64,000 bases of DNA from Chelatococcus caeni (GTDB taxonomy: Bacteria; Pseudomonadota; Alphaproteobacteria; Rhizobiales; Beijerinckiaceae): the NCBI RefSeq assembly GCF_014196925.1, contig NZ_JACIEN010000001.1, positions 930,001-994,000 on the forward strand, written 5' to 3'. Shown here piece by piece: positions 53,944-62,556 of this stretch. Within the stretch, counting starts at the first letter, position 1. Every line of letters starts with the position of its first letter. The translations under genes and the position numbers were made by a program. The notes beneath the pieces were generated by a model. It made no database searches and was not told the DNA's origin. It saw nothing but the letters and a program-made list of their open reading frames with translations.

Positions 53944-54159
53944 CTAGCCAACGGTTCGAATGGTCAGTGTGAGACTGCTTTCGTCTTCCTCAATTTCCGC
54001 ATCGAGGTAATCGATTGCATCTTGATTCATGTAAAGAAAGTGAATGATTCGCCCATAGGCCGCGTCAGGAATGTCGGTGGCTATTTCCGCCATCGCGCGA
54101 CTCTTGTCGTCGGTCTTCTTCCAAAAGATTATGGCGTCCATGACTTCGTCGAACGTCAT
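53944..54159 (-). CDS. 71-residue protein coupled to luxI
   Basis: The start ATG (54159-54157) overlaps the luxI stop codon as ATGA, with GAGGGG seven bases upstream, so translation is coupled to LuxI. The protein is acidic and helical at first ('MTFDEVMDAIIFWKKTDDKS', 'PDAAYGRIIHFLYMNQDA') with an acidic stretch 'DAEIEEDESS' and a short C-terminal beta segment. I recognise no family. GC content by eye is near 50 percent, well below the surroundings. A role in quorum sensing, for example as a modulator of LuxR or LuxI, is inferred from coupling only. Confidence 0.75.
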   Translation of the reverse strand: MTFDEVMDAIIFWKKTDDKSRAMAEIATDIPDAAYGRIIHFLYMNQDAIDYLDAEIEEDESSLTLTIRTVG

Positions 54160-54806
54160 AAGTGCAGCCCCTCGGAATGCTGAACTGGTTCTCGCGTTGA
54201 TCTGTCCCGGCCGTCGAGCGGGGCAAGGACCGGTCCCGTCAAGCCGCCGACCGTTCGGACCTTGCGCAGGGCCTGAGGAGCAATCTCGATCAGCCCGGCC
54301 ATGGTCATGGCGCCGTCCACCTCATCGGGCAGCCCGAGAGGCTGAACGCGGAACCCGGCCTCATGAAAGCGTGGCAGCCACCAGGTCTCGAACACCGCGG
54401 AGACGGCCTGCAATCCGTTCCGCAGGCCATATTCCTGCAGGGCAGCCATGAGTTCCATGTTGACGCGGCCGCCGCGAAACTCCTTCACCACGAAGAAGCG
54501 CGACCACTCCATGATGTCGGGGCCCTGGGGGATGCCGCGCTCGGCTGCCAGATGCGGAAAGACCTCCGACAGCATATGCGACCGGGTTGTGGGAAATAAT
54601 CTATGTCCACCGGCTATTCTGCCGTTTTCGATGGCAAGGAAATAGACCGTGTCCGCGGTGTCATAGCTGTCTTGTTCGATGCCGTTTCCTCTGTCCAGGT
54701 TCTGCCATTTTCGTTCATCGACGAAGATCTCGTGCCGGATGCGGTATGACCTTTCTATCATATCGCCGTATTTGTGCCTGTTTATCGCGTCTACGACGTG
54801 GATCAC
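54156..54806 (-). CDS. Acyl-homoserine-lactone synthase (LuxI family)
   Basis: The enzyme makes an N-acyl-homoserine lactone from S-adenosylmethionine and an acyl donor. All invariant family residues are present, numbered from the GTG at 54806: Arg24, Phe28 and Trp34 in 'YRIRHEIFVDERKW', Asp46 and Asp49, Arg69 in 'GGHRLFP', Phe83, Glu100 and Arg103 in 'IMEWSRFFV'. The GTG start, with AAGGGATA just upstream, begins the typical 'IHVVDAINRH'; an in-frame ATG at 54851 would add 15 atypical residues. The protein has 216 residues. luxR lies 81 bases upstream and an overlapping small gene follows. The acyl chain cannot be predicted. Confidence 0.95.
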   Translation of the reverse strand: MIHVVDAINRHKYGDMIERSYRIRHEIFVDERKWQNLDRGNGIEQDSYDTADTVYFLAIENGRIAGGHRLFPTTRSHMLSEVFPHLAAERGIPQGPDIMEWSRFFVVKEFRGGRVNMELMAALQEYGLRNGLQAVSAVFETWWLPRFHEAGFRVQPLGLPDEVDGAMTMAGLIEIAPQALRKVRTVGGLTGPVLAPLDGRDRSTREPVQHSEGLHL

Positions 54807-54870
54807 GGGTATCCCTTTTCCGCTGCGTTGTTCGCACGGAGAGGGAATCATAAAATTTATGGTTAATTAA

Positions 54871-54886
54871 TTGTACTTGTATGCAA
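54871..54886. promoter_or_regulatory. Weak dyad between luxR and luxI (candidate lux-type box)
   Basis: TTGTACTTGTATGCAA has imperfect dyad symmetry (TTG.A......T.CAA) in the AT-rich gap upstream of luxI. It is shorter and less regular than a classical 18-20 bp lux box, so it is only a candidate LuxR site. Confidence 0.25.
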
Positions 54887-54887
54887 C

Positions 54888-55604
54888 CTAGGGGTAGATG
54901 CAGCGCCGCTGCATGGCCATGACCACGGCCTGGGCCTTGGTGTTGGCGCCGAGTTTCTCGGCTGCGGTGCGAATGTGGTGGCCGATGGTCCTCGGCGTCA
55001 GCCCGAGGATTTCTCCGACCTCCAGAACCGTCTTGCCCCATGCGGTCAGCAGCAGCACGTCCTTCTCGCGGTCTGTCAGCTGAACCGACTGGGCCTTTCT
55101 CGTCTCGTCGACGACCCGGAGCCGTTCGGCCGCATACATCGTCAGAAGATGCAATCCGCGCCTTGCTTCACCCGTCAGCGACAGCGACGCGCCGGCGAAC
55201 GAGGCGCATCCGGTGCCGTCGAAGCCGTGCAGGGGGACGCTCCAGCCTTCCTTCAAACCATAGTCGCGCGCCGACGTCATGACGGTCCTGGACCGCCCCC
55301 TCGGGATCGGGCAGTCGCTCCAGAAGAAAGGGTCGTTCGTCTTGAAGCAATGCTCCGCGACTGGATCGCTGTCGATGAGGCGGTGCCGAGTATAGAAGTC
55401 GTACCACGGATCGGACCACCGCTTTGCGTAGATCATGTCGCGGAAGTTCTGATATTTATTGGGTATTCTGGTGAAGATGAAGTATGTGGCGCCATAGCGC
55501 TCCGCGAACTGCACGACACCGTTCATGATGGTATCGGTGTCGGTCGTCGATTCCAGGTCCTCGATCGATCTAAGGACTTCGGCGGCAACTGCTTCTCTGG
55601 GCAT
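54888..55604 (-). CDS. LuxR-type autoinducer-binding transcriptional regulator
   Basis: The 238-residue protein has an N-terminal autoinducer-binding domain and a C-terminal GerE-type helix-turn-helix ('LTDREKDVLLLTAWGKTVLE', 'IGHHIRTAAEKLGANTKAQ'). Ligand-pocket residues are visible in 'RWSDPWYDFYTRHRLIDSDP', including the Trp, Tyr and Asp-Pro conserved in TraR/LuxR, and Trp in 'PFFWSDC'. The ATG at 55604 has GGAGGGGGA seven bases upstream. The gene directly precedes luxI on the same strand, so the pair is a complete quorum-sensing circuit. A hairpin CGGGGC/GCCCCG (55620-55638) adjoins its ribosome site. Confidence 0.94.
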   Translation of the reverse strand: MPREAVAAEVLRSIEDLESTTDTDTIMNGVVQFAERYGATYFIFTRIPNKYQNFRDMIYAKRWSDPWYDFYTRHRLIDSDPVAEHCFKTNDPFFWSDCPIPRGRSRTVMTSARDYGLKEGWSVPLHGFDGTGCASFAGASLSLTGEARRGLHLLTMYAAERLRVVDETRKAQSVQLTDREKDVLLLTAWGKTVLEVGEILGLTPRTIGHHIRTAAEKLGANTKAQAVVMAMQRRCIYP

Positions 55605-56355
55605 CCGACCATCCCCCTCCGGGGCTGGAACGGCCCCGAGGCTGCTCTTAATTTTGCCGCATTTTATTAACGCCGTATTGATGTGGAATTCACGGGCGCA
55701 GCCACGCGGGGCAGGGGCGTTCTTGCGCCGGGCCGGTTTCGGCTTGTTATGACGTGCAAGATCAGAGCGTAGGGGGCGGGAGTGGCCGGGAATTGGCGGG
55801 AACGCGCGTCCTCGGGGCGCCCGAAGGGACCGCGCTTCAGGCGGACCTGACCGGGACCTTCAAGAGGCCGTTCCCGGAACAGGTCGCGTTCTTCCACGGG
55901 CAAGCTCGCCAATCTCGTGCCGACAAGCACGTGGCGCGACCTGGAGCGCGAGGCGCACGATTCGACCTTCATGGTGCCGGCGCCATGAAGGCGGACCTGC
56001 TCGCCGACCTCGCCGCGACCGTCGACAAGGCGGTCACGCAGGGGCTCACCCTCCGGCTGGCGTGCGCCATGTGATGCGCTCCCATGGCGATGCTGGGCGG
56101 GAGGAAGCACGCGGGCAGCGGGCCGTGACGGCGAACAATGTGCTGCGGCAAGCTTCGGCGGTCACCTTCCGGTGTGGCTTGCATCGCTTTTCTCGACCGT
56201 TTCCGCTCGAGGCAGCAGGGTCGGGTTTCGAGAATCCTCCGCCGGTCAGCGGCCGGGAGATGCGGTGCCTGCGATGAGTGAGTCTGCGAAGAGCGCGACA
56301 CGCGTCATGGACTTCATGATGCCTGGCGAGCGGAATGCTCTAGGTGTGAACGCCG
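55605..56355. other. Gene-poor stretch with phage remnant
   Basis: About 750 bases between luxR and the sugar dehydrogenase gene. The only coding relic I can support is the phage head-morphogenesis fragment at 55841-56053. The rest (55640-55840 and 56054-56355) has no convincing gene, RNA or repeat. Confidence 0.5.
55841..56053 (+). pseudogene. Remnant of phage Mu F/SPP1 gp7-like head morphogenesis gene
   Basis: Three short segments in two frames join into the N-terminal part of a phage minor head protein: 'ADLTGTFKRPFPEQVAFFHG', then 'GKLANLVPTSTWRDLEREAH', 'DSTFMV' in the shifted frame, then 'GAMKADLLADLAATVDKAVT' back in the first frame. An extra base in GGG at 55898-55900 and a compensating change near 55975 account for the shifts. 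The conserved remainder (PF04233-type core) is missing. The family match is from memory of homologous sequences. It marks the decay of a Mu-like prophage at this locus. Confidence 0.5.
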
Positions 56356-57870
56356 TCATTCGGCCGGGGCCGGAACCCGACCGTCTTCGGGACCGACGGC
56401 CGGCGCTATGTCGGTCTGCGGCGGCTCGGGCACTGCGCCTTCGGCGGGCGCTGCCCGACCGTTGGCCGGCGGCGCGCCCGGGTCCTGCGGCGCTGCTTCC
56501 GGGACCGTGGCGCTGGTGACGGGGTCGCTCGGCATCGGCTCCGGCGTCACCGAGCCGTCGGCGGCCGCGACGCGCCAGACCGTGTTGCCGGCGTCGTCGG
56601 CGATGAGCAGCGCGCCGGTGCCGTCGATGGCGAGGCCGACCGGCCGGCCGCGCGCCTCGTCGCCCTCGAGGAAGCCGGTCACGACGTCCCGGGCCATGCC
56701 GGCCGGGCGGCCGTTCTCGAAGGGAATGTAGACGACCTTGTAGCCGTTGAAGGCTCTGCGGTTCCAGCTGCCCCGGTGCCCGACGAAAGCGCCGTTGCGA
56801 TAAGCCTCCGGCATCGCCGAATTGTTGGTGAAGGCGAGGCCGAGGGCTGCGACGTGGCTGGAGAGCGCATAGTCCGGCTTGATCGCCTTTTCGACGAGAT
56901 CCGGACGCGGCGGCACGACCCGTTCGTCGACATGCTGCCCGAAATAGCTCCAGGGCCAGCCGTAGAAGCCGCCGTCCCGCACCGAGGTCAGATAGTCGGG
57001 CACGAGGTTGGGGCCGAGCTCGTCGCGCTCGTTGACTACCGTCCACAATTCCCCTGTTTCGGGATGGATGTTGAGCCCGTTGGGATTGCGCAGGCCGGAC
57101 GCGAAGATGCGCGCCGCGCCGGTCACGCGGTCGACCTGCCAGATCGCCGCGCGCCCTTTCTCGGCCTCCAGCCCGCGCTCGCCGGCATTGGAGTTGGAGC
57201 CGACGGAGGCGTAGAGAAAGCGGCCGTCCGGGCTGAGCGCGAGGTCCTTGGTCCAGTGATGGTTGATCGGGCCGCCGGGAAGCGGCGTCAGCACGGTCGG
57301 CCGCGCGTCGATCGCCGTCTCGCCGAGCCGGTAGGGATAGGCCAGGATGGCGTCGGCGGCGGCGACGTAGAGCGTGTCCTCGTACCACGCCACGCCGAAG
57401 GGCGAGTTGAGGCCGGTCAAAAGGTCGACGCGTTCATCGACCACGCCGTCGCGGTTGGTGTCGCGCAGGAGCGTGATGAGGTTCGTTTCCTTTTCGTCGC
57501 CGCCGCCACCGGCGGCCATGTCCATGATGAAGTCGCGAATGATGTCCTTCGGGCGGTTGAGCGGCTTGTCCGGAGGCGCCTTGGACTGGACGACGAGCAC
57601 GTCGCCGTTGGGCAGCGTGTGCACGGTGCGCGGATTGGCGAGATCCGTCGCATAGGGCGTGGCGACTAGATCCTCGGGGACGGCCGGCTTCTCGCCTTCA
57701 TGCCAGCCCACGACTTCCGCCACCTTGAGGTCCGGAAGCAGGTCGTTCCGCGGCGCGGGCAGGACGGGGTCGGGACCGTATTGCTGCGACACGTCGAAAT
57801 TCTCGTCGCCGCAGCCGGAGATCAGGAGAGCGGCACCGACGATTGTGGAGAGGGCGAAAGTTCTAGACAT
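56356..57870 (-). CDS. Soluble-type PQQ-dependent sugar (sorbosone/glucose) dehydrogenase lipoprotein
   Basis: A lipoprotein signal ('LLISGC') leads to a six-bladed beta-propeller of the GSDH/L-sorbosone dehydrogenase family: 'ATPYATDLANPRTVHTLPNG', 'VDLLTGLNSPFGVAWYEDTL', 'GPINHHWTKDLALSPDGRFL', 'ASGLRNPNGLNIHPETGELW' and 'FVGHRGSWNRR'. The last 65 residues are a low-complexity Pro/Ala/Glu tail. It would oxidise a sugar in the periplasm with PQQ; no PQQ synthesis genes are in the window. The DUF2231 gene upstream overlaps its start by 8 bases. Length 504 residues. Confidence 0.88.
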   Translation of the reverse strand: MSRTFALSTIVGAALLISGCGDENFDVSQQYGPDPVLPAPRNDLLPDLKVAEVVGWHEGEKPAVPEDLVATPYATDLANPRTVHTLPNGDVLVVQSKAPPDKPLNRPKDIIRDFIMDMAAGGGGDEKETNLITLLRDTNRDGVVDERVDLLTGLNSPFGVAWYEDTLYVAAADAILAYPYRLGETAIDARPTVLTPLPGGPINHHWTKDLALSPDGRFLYASVGSNSNAGERGLEAEKGRAAIWQVDRVTGAARIFASGLRNPNGLNIHPETGELWTVVNERDELGPNLVPDYLTSVRDGGFYGWPWSYFGQHVDERVVPPRPDLVEKAIKPDYALSSHVAALGLAFTNNSAMPEAYRNGAFVGHRGSWNRRAFNGYKVVYIPFENGRPAGMARDVVTGFLEGDEARGRPVGLAIDGTGALLIADDAGNTVWRVAAADGSVTPEPMPSDPVTSATVPEAAPQDPGAPPANGRAAPAEGAVPEPPQTDIAPAVGPEDGRVPAPAE

Positions 57871-58282
57871 GACGCGCTCCCCAGCGTCCGAACAGTCCGG
57901 TGACCAACATGGCGAAGACGGTCAGGATCGACACCGTCATTCCCCAGGGGACAACCGCCGTCCACCCGTCGGCTGTGTGGATGAAATTGTTGAGCGTGGC
58001 GAGCAGCAGCACGACGATGCCGCCGCTCACCGCCGGCCAGGAGAGCCATATCCGGCGGAAGGCCCAGTCGAGCAGGAGGGCGATTGCCGCGAGGATGCCG
58101 AAAACCAGCCCCGCAAACAGCAACCATTCGGAGAAGTGGAGCCAGAGCAGGTTCAGCGTGTGCCAGTAGGCGATGTCGGTCAGAACCGTGAGGCTGAAGC
58201 AGGCGATCGGAAATGAAAGAAGGACGGCGTGGACCAGATCCATCGCCGAGGCCCGCGCGGGCCATGGGCGGTCGTACGTCAT
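57863..58282 (-). CDS. DUF2231 family membrane protein
   Basis: The 139-residue protein has four membrane helices ('LVHAVLLSFPIACFSLTVLT', 'WLLFAGLVFGILAAIALLL', 'AVSGGIVVLLLATLNNFIH' and 'MTVSILTVFAMLVTGLFG') and a His pair typical of DUF2231. It overlaps the sugar dehydrogenase gene, with which it is often paired in Hyphomicrobiales. It may act as a membrane electron-transfer partner, but this is inference. Confidence 0.87.
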   Translation of the reverse strand: MTYDRPWPARASAMDLVHAVLLSFPIACFSLTVLTDIAYWHTLNLLWLHFSEWLLFAGLVFGILAAIALLLDWAFRRIWLSWPAVSGGIVVLLLATLNNFIHTADGWTAVVPWGMTVSILTVFAMLVTGLFGRWGARHV

Positions 58283-58662
58283 CGGCTCACCTGCCGTGTG
58301 GTTTCGGTCTAAAGGGGGATACTAATGGGAGCCGCTTTTGTTCCCGTCATCTTCGCATCAACGGGCGGCCGGCGAAAAAACCAGACGGTGCAGTACAGCA
58401 GATCGGCGACACGGCTATGTTTTCGATCGTTCTGCTCTACGTGCTTGCTGCGACCGTAATTTGCACTTTGCGCCCGGGCCGCGAGCAGCGGACCTGCGAG
58501 GCGCGATCGGCGCCGTCAACGTGAGCAGCTGAACGAGGGCAGCCTGCCACTCCGGCTTGCGCGCCAGAGCGGTGGAATCCACCACAGTTGCAGCTGGCCC
58601 GGCCAAAACAAAAACGGCGATCCCTTGCGGGATCGCCGTTCGGAGCCTTCGGCTCGAAATCG
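58283..58662. other. Intergenic stretch before tRNA-Leu
   Basis: No supported gene in 380 bases. It holds the leftward terminator of tRNA-Leu (58605-58640). A 35-codon hydrophobic frame at 58417-58524 lacks a ribosome site and is not called. Confidence 0.5.
58605..58640 (-). terminator. Intrinsic terminator of tRNA-Leu
   Basis: On the minus strand AACGGCGATCCC and GGGATCGCCGTT form a 12-bp stem around a 4-base loop, followed by TTTGTTTTG. Confidence 0.88.
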
Positions 58663-58747
58663 TGGTGCGGTCGAGAGGACTCGAACCTCCACTCCTCTCG
58701 GAACTACCACCTCAAGGTAGCGCGTCTACCAGTTCCGCCACGACCGC
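58663..58747 (-). tRNA. tRNA-Leu (GAG)
   Basis: The reverse strand gives acceptor GCGGTCG paired with CGACCGC, discriminator A and encoded CCA (58663-58665). The anticodon stem CTACC/GGTAG has the loop TTGAGGT, giving anticodon GAG. A long variable arm, as in class II tRNAs, is present. Total length is 85 bases. Confidence 0.96.
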
Positions 58748-59069
58748 AACCGCTTCGTGGAGACGTCCGTCTCCGGAAGCGGGCTGGGATGTAACAGATC
58801 GATGTCGGCTCCACAAGTGCCCCGTTGCGGCCTGTGCAAAAACTCCCCACAGGTGCTGCACGGGCCAGCTCCAGCGGCGCTCTCCCCGGCGTTTTCCTCG
58901 TTCCCTCAGGCTATTCCGCCGGGACTGCGGGGCAGTGCCGCTACTTTCGAACTTGTCGAACGCCAAATCCCGCCCCACTTTCTGCGGCGGAGCCGCGCGG
59001 TTGCGTCGGCTTGCCACGGGATGGGGACGACGTTCGTTGCTGAAGGCGAGAGACGAGTTGGGCGGCCTG
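58748..59069. other. Intergenic stretch between tRNA-Leu and lipB
   Basis: Contains a compound inverted repeat right behind the tRNA 5' end: GGAGACG/CGTCTCC (58759-58774), nested within CGCTTC/GAAGCG (58751-58781). Beyond it I see no gene or named element. Confidence 0.5.
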
Positions 59070-59747
59070 ATGCTGCCGCAGGCGGGCGCACCGCCCGTCG
59101 AATGGCGCATCAGCGACGGCTATGTCGGCTATGAGGAGGCCGTGGCGGCGATGGAGGCGCGCGTCGCGGCGATCGCGGCGGGCGAGGCGGCCGAATGCGT
59201 CTGGCTGCTGGAGCATCCGCCGCTCTATACCGCCGGGACCTCGGCCAACGACGCCGATCTCGTCGAGCCGGGGCGTTTCCCCGTCTTCCGCTCCGGCCGC
59301 GGTGGCCAGTTCACCTATCACGGGCCCGGCCAGCGCGTGGCCTATGTCATGCTCGACCTCTCGCGGCGCACGCAGGACCTGAGGGCCTTCGTCGCGGCGC
59401 TGGAGGCCTGGCTGATCGCCACGCTCGACGGCTTCAACGTGCGCGGCGAGCGGCGCGAGGACCGTGTCGGCGTCTGGGTGCGCCGGCCGGAGAAGGGCGC
59501 GGCGGCTGAGGACAAGATCGCCGCCATCGGCATCCGCGTGCGCCGCTGGGTCACCTTCCACGGCATCAGCCTCAACGTGGAGCCGGACCTTTCGCATTTC
59601 TCCGGCATCGTGCCTTGCGGCGTGCGCCAGCACGGCGTCACGAGCCTCGTCGATCTCGGCATCCCCGTCACCATGCCGGAGGTGGATGCCGCGCTCAGGG
59701 CGAGCTTCGAGGACATCTTCGGGCCGGCCGTTCCCGTCCCGGCCTGA
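59070..59747 (+). CDS. lipB: Octanoyl-ACP:protein transferase LipB
   Basis: LipB moves octanoyl from ACP to lipoyl domains, the first step of endogenous lipoate synthesis. Active-site Lys149 ('EDKIAAIGI') and Cys183 ('[12 protein letters not shown]') are present, with '[20 protein letters not shown]' as the substrate-binding region. From ATG 59070 the protein has 225 residues; a TTG 15 bases earlier behind a purine-rich stretch is possible. Longer in-frame readings run into the tRNA-Leu region and are rejected. lipA is not in the window. Confidence 0.94.
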   Translation: MLPQAGAPPVEWRISDGYVGYEEAVAAMEARVAAIAAGEAAECVWLLEHPPLYTAGTSANDADLVEPGRFPVFRSGRGGQFTYHGPGQRVAYVMLDLSRRTQDLRAFVAALEAWLIATLDGFNVRGERREDRVGVWVRRPEKGAAAEDKIAAIGIRVRRWVTFHGISLNVEPDLSHFSGIVPCGVRQHGVTSLVDLGIPVTMPEVDAALRASFEDIFGPAVPVPA

Positions 59748-59885
59748 AGCCGGCCCGTCCGTCGGTCCCGGAAACACCCTCTCCAAATGCGCCTTGGCAT
59801 CGGCGCACGTTGCCGGATCGCGGGCACGGCGCCATAGTCCGGCCAACGGCCCGCACTGCGGGCGACAGCCGTTGGGGAGGGACGC

Positions 59886-61493
59886 GTGCCGGCCATCGAG
59901 AGCGCGATCGATTCGACATCCGCCGATTTTCGCGCCAATGCCGCCGCCTGGGCCGAGCTCAGGGCGGAACTCGACGCCCGGCGGGCCGAGGTGGCGGCCG
60001 GCGGGCCGGCGAAGGCGCGCGAGCGGCACCTGGCGCGCGGCAAGCTCCTGCCGCGCGAGCGCGTCATGCGCCTCATCGATCCAGGTTCGCCCTTCCTCGA
60101 GATCGCGCCGCTTGCGGCCTTCGGCATGTATGGCGATGCCATCCACGGCGCCGGGCTGATCGCGGGCATCGGCCGGGTCGAGGGCCGTGAGGTCATGATC
60201 GTGTGCAACGATTCGACCATCAAGGGCGGCACCTACTACCCGATGACGGTGAAGAAGCACCTGCGCGCCCAGGAGATCGCGCGCGAGAACAGGCTGCCCT
60301 GCATCTATCTGGTCGATTCGGGCGGGGCCAACCTGCCGCACCAGACGGAGGTGTTCCCCGACCGGGAGCATTTCGGCCGCATCTTCTACAACCAGGCGAC
60401 GCTGTCCTCGCTCGGCATCCCGCAGATCGCCGTCGTCATGGGCTCGTGCACGGCCGGCGGCGCCTATGTGCCGGCCATGTCCGACGAGACCATCATCGTG
60501 CGCCGGCAGGGCACCATCTTCCTTGGCGGCCCGCCGCTGGTGAAGGCGGCGACCGGCGAGGTCGTCTCGGCCGAAGACCTCGGCGGGGCCGACGTGCACG
60601 CCCGCCAGTCCGGCGTCGCCGACCATTACGCGGTGGACGACGTGCATGCGCTCGCGCTCGCGCGCCGCATCGTCGCCAATCTCAACACGATGAAGAAGAG
60701 CGACATCGCCCTGACGACGCCGGCCGAGCCCGTCTACGACCCGGCCGAGCTCGAGGGCCTCGTGCCCACCGACCTCAAGAAGCAGTACGACATCCGCGAG
60801 GTCATCGCCCGGCTCGTCGACGGTTCCGAGTTCGACGAGTTCAAGCGCCTCTACGGCACGACGCTGGTGACCGGCTTTGCCCGCATCTGGGGTGTCCCCG
60901 TCGGCATCATCGCCAACAATGGCATTCTTTTCTCCGAATCGGCGCTGAAGGGCGCCCATTTCATCGAATTGTGCTGCCAGCGCCGCATCCCGCTGCTCTT
61001 CCTGCAGAACATCTCCGGCTTCATGGTGGGGCGGCAGTACGAGGCCGGCGGCATCGCCAAGGACGGGGCGAAGCTCGTCACGGCGGTGGCCTGCGCCCGC
61101 GTGCCCAAGATCACGGTGCTCGTCGGCGGCTCCTTCGGCGCCGGCAACTACGGCATGTGCGGGCGGGCCTATTCGCCGCGCTTCCTCTTCACCTGGCCCA
61201 ACAGCCGCATCTCGGTGATGGGCGGCGAGCAGGCGGCGAGCGTGCTCGCCACCGTCAGGCGCGACAACATCGAGGCCGAGGGCAAGACGTGGAGCGCGGA
61301 GGAGGAGGAGGCCTTCAAGGCGCCCATCCGCGACCGCTACGAGGAGGAGGGCAACCCCTACCACGCCACCGCGCGCCTGTGGGACGACGGCATCATCCTG
61401 CCCTCCGAGACGCGCCGCGTGCTGGGCCTCGCCTTCTCTGCCTGCCTCAACGCCCCGGTCGAGGAAACGCGTTTCGGCGTGTTCCGGATGTGA
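59886..61493 (+). CDS. Acyl-CoA carboxylase beta subunit (methylcrotonyl-CoA carboxylase type)
   Basis: A full-length carboxyltransferase (535 residues) transferring CO2 from biotin to an acyl-CoA. It shows '[20 protein letters not shown]', '[20 protein letters not shown]', '[20 protein letters not shown]', '[16 protein letters not shown]' and '[14 protein letters not shown]'. The '[19 protein letters not shown]' type sequence and overall pattern fit methylcrotonoyl-CoA carboxylase beta (MccB), which would follow isovaleryl-CoA dehydrogenase (46794) in leucine breakdown. The biotin-carrying alpha subunit is not in the window. The start is GTG 59886. Geranyl- or propionyl-CoA substrates are alternatives. 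Confidence 0.86.
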   Translation: MPAIESAIDSTSADFRANAAAWAELRAELDARRAEVAAGGPAKARERHLARGKLLPRERVMRLIDPGSPFLEIAPLAAFGMYGDAIHGAGLIAGIGRVEGREVMIVCNDSTIKGGTYYPMTVKKHLRAQEIARENRLPCIYLVDSGGANLPHQTEVFPDREHFGRIFYNQATLSSLGIPQIAVVMGSCTAGGAYVPAMSDETIIVRRQGTIFLGGPPLVKAATGEVVSAEDLGGADVHARQSGVADHYAVDDVHALALARRIVANLNTMKKSDIALTTPAEPVYDPAELEGLVPTDLKKQYDIREVIARLVDGSEFDEFKRLYGTTLVTGFARIWGVPVGIIANNGILFSESALKGAHFIELCCQRRIPLLFLQNISGFMVGRQYEAGGIAKDGAKLVTAVACARVPKITVLVGGSFGAGNYGMCGRAYSPRFLFTWPNSRISVMGGEQAASVLATVRRDNIEAEGKTWSAEEEEAFKAPIRDRYEEEGNPYHATARLWDDGIILPSETRRVLGLAFSACLNAPVEETRFGVFRM

Positions 61494-61702
61494 AGGTGCA
61501 AACGGCGCCCTCTCTTCGCAGGCGGGGAGAAGGAGCGACCGTCCGGCACCGTCCTCGCACGGCCGTGCATTCCCTCTCCACATTGCCGGCATTCCGCCTG
61601 CCGGCCTCCACATTGCCGCTGTGACCGGCTAGTCTTCCTCCCATTAAACCGTTTCAGATCGGACAAGCGCCGCAGGAGCGGCCGGGGACAGGGAGACGTC
61701 GC

Positions 61703-62461
61703 ATGGCATCGAAGGGCAAGGTGGCACTCATCACGGGGGCGGGATCCGGCGTCGGGCGAGGGGTGGCGCTCGCCTTCCTGAAGGACGGCTACAGCGTCGT
61801 CCTCGCCGGCCGCCGCAAGGAGGCGCTGGAGGAGACGATCCGCCTCGCGGGTGTTCCCGCCGACCAGGCGCTCGCGGTGTCCACCGATGTGACCGATCCG
61901 GCCTCCGTCAAGGCGCTCTTCGCCGCCTGCAAGGAGCGCTTCGGGCGGCTCGACGTGCTGTTCAACAACGCCGGTGTCTCGGCGCCGGGCCTGCCGCTCG
62001 AGGACCTGACCTTCGAGCAGTGGAAGGCGGTGGTCGATACCAACCTGACCGGGCCCTTCCTGTGCACGCAGGAGGCCTTCAAGCTGATGAAGGACCAGAG
62101 CCCGCGCGGCGGGCGCATCATCAACAACGGTTCCATCTCGGCCTATGCGCCGCGGCCGAATTCCGCGCCCTATACGGCGACGAAGCACGCGATCTCGGGC
62201 CTCACGCGCTCGACGTCGCTCGACGGGCGCAAGTACGACATCGCCTGCGGGCAGATCGACATCGGCAATGCGGCGACCGACATGGCCGCCAAGATGGCCG
62301 AAGGCGTGCCGCAGGCGGACGGCTCCATCAGGAAGGAGCCGCTGATGGACGTGACCCACGTGGCCAACGCGGTGCTGCACATGGCGAGCTTGCCGCTCGA
62401 GGCCAATGTCCTCTTCATGAACGTGATGGCGACGAAGATGCCCTTCGTCGGCCGCGGGTGA
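61703..62461 (+). CDS. Short-chain dehydrogenase/reductase
   Basis: A classical SDR of 252 residues. The Rossmann motif is '[10 protein letters not shown]' (residues 11-20), with 'NNAG' at 88-91. The catalytic residues are Ser144 or Ser146, Tyr157 and Lys161 ('[14 protein letters not shown]'). The basic 'LAGRRKE' after strand 2 suggests NADP(H). The substrate is unknown. A RidA-family gene follows after 95 bases on the same strand. Confidence 0.9.
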   Translation: MASKGKVALITGAGSGVGRGVALAFLKDGYSVVLAGRRKEALEETIRLAGVPADQALAVSTDVTDPASVKALFAACKERFGRLDVLFNNAGVSAPGLPLEDLTFEQWKAVVDTNLTGPFLCTQEAFKLMKDQSPRGGRIINNGSISAYAPRPNSAPYTATKHAISGLTRSTSLDGRKYDIACGQIDIGNAATDMAAKMAEGVPQADGSIRKEPLMDVTHVANAVLHMASLPLEANVLFMNVMATKMPFVGRG

Positions 62462-62556
62462 GCGGCACGAGGCCCGTTGCGCCCGCCGGGGGCTTCCCGC
62501 GGCGGGCCGGGCAGGGTAAGCGGGGGCGTCCGTTTCTCTGACCTTCAGGAGTGAAC

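Noticed and set aside
58417-58524. 35-codon frame with a hydrophobic start ('MFSIVLLYVLAATVIC')
   Set aside because: There is no ribosome site and no promoter, and the tail is Arg/Ser/Pro-rich as in random GC-rich DNA.
58941-61613. Open frame of 890 codons on the minus strand opposite lipB and the carboxylase gene
   Set aside because: Same antisense artefact. The plus-strand proteins are full-length enzymes with intact active sites.
61576-61618. CTCCACATTGCCG twice, 30 bases apart
   Set aside because: Only about 1.4 units of a 30-base repeat, without any neighbouring copies or gene. It is probably a small local duplication.
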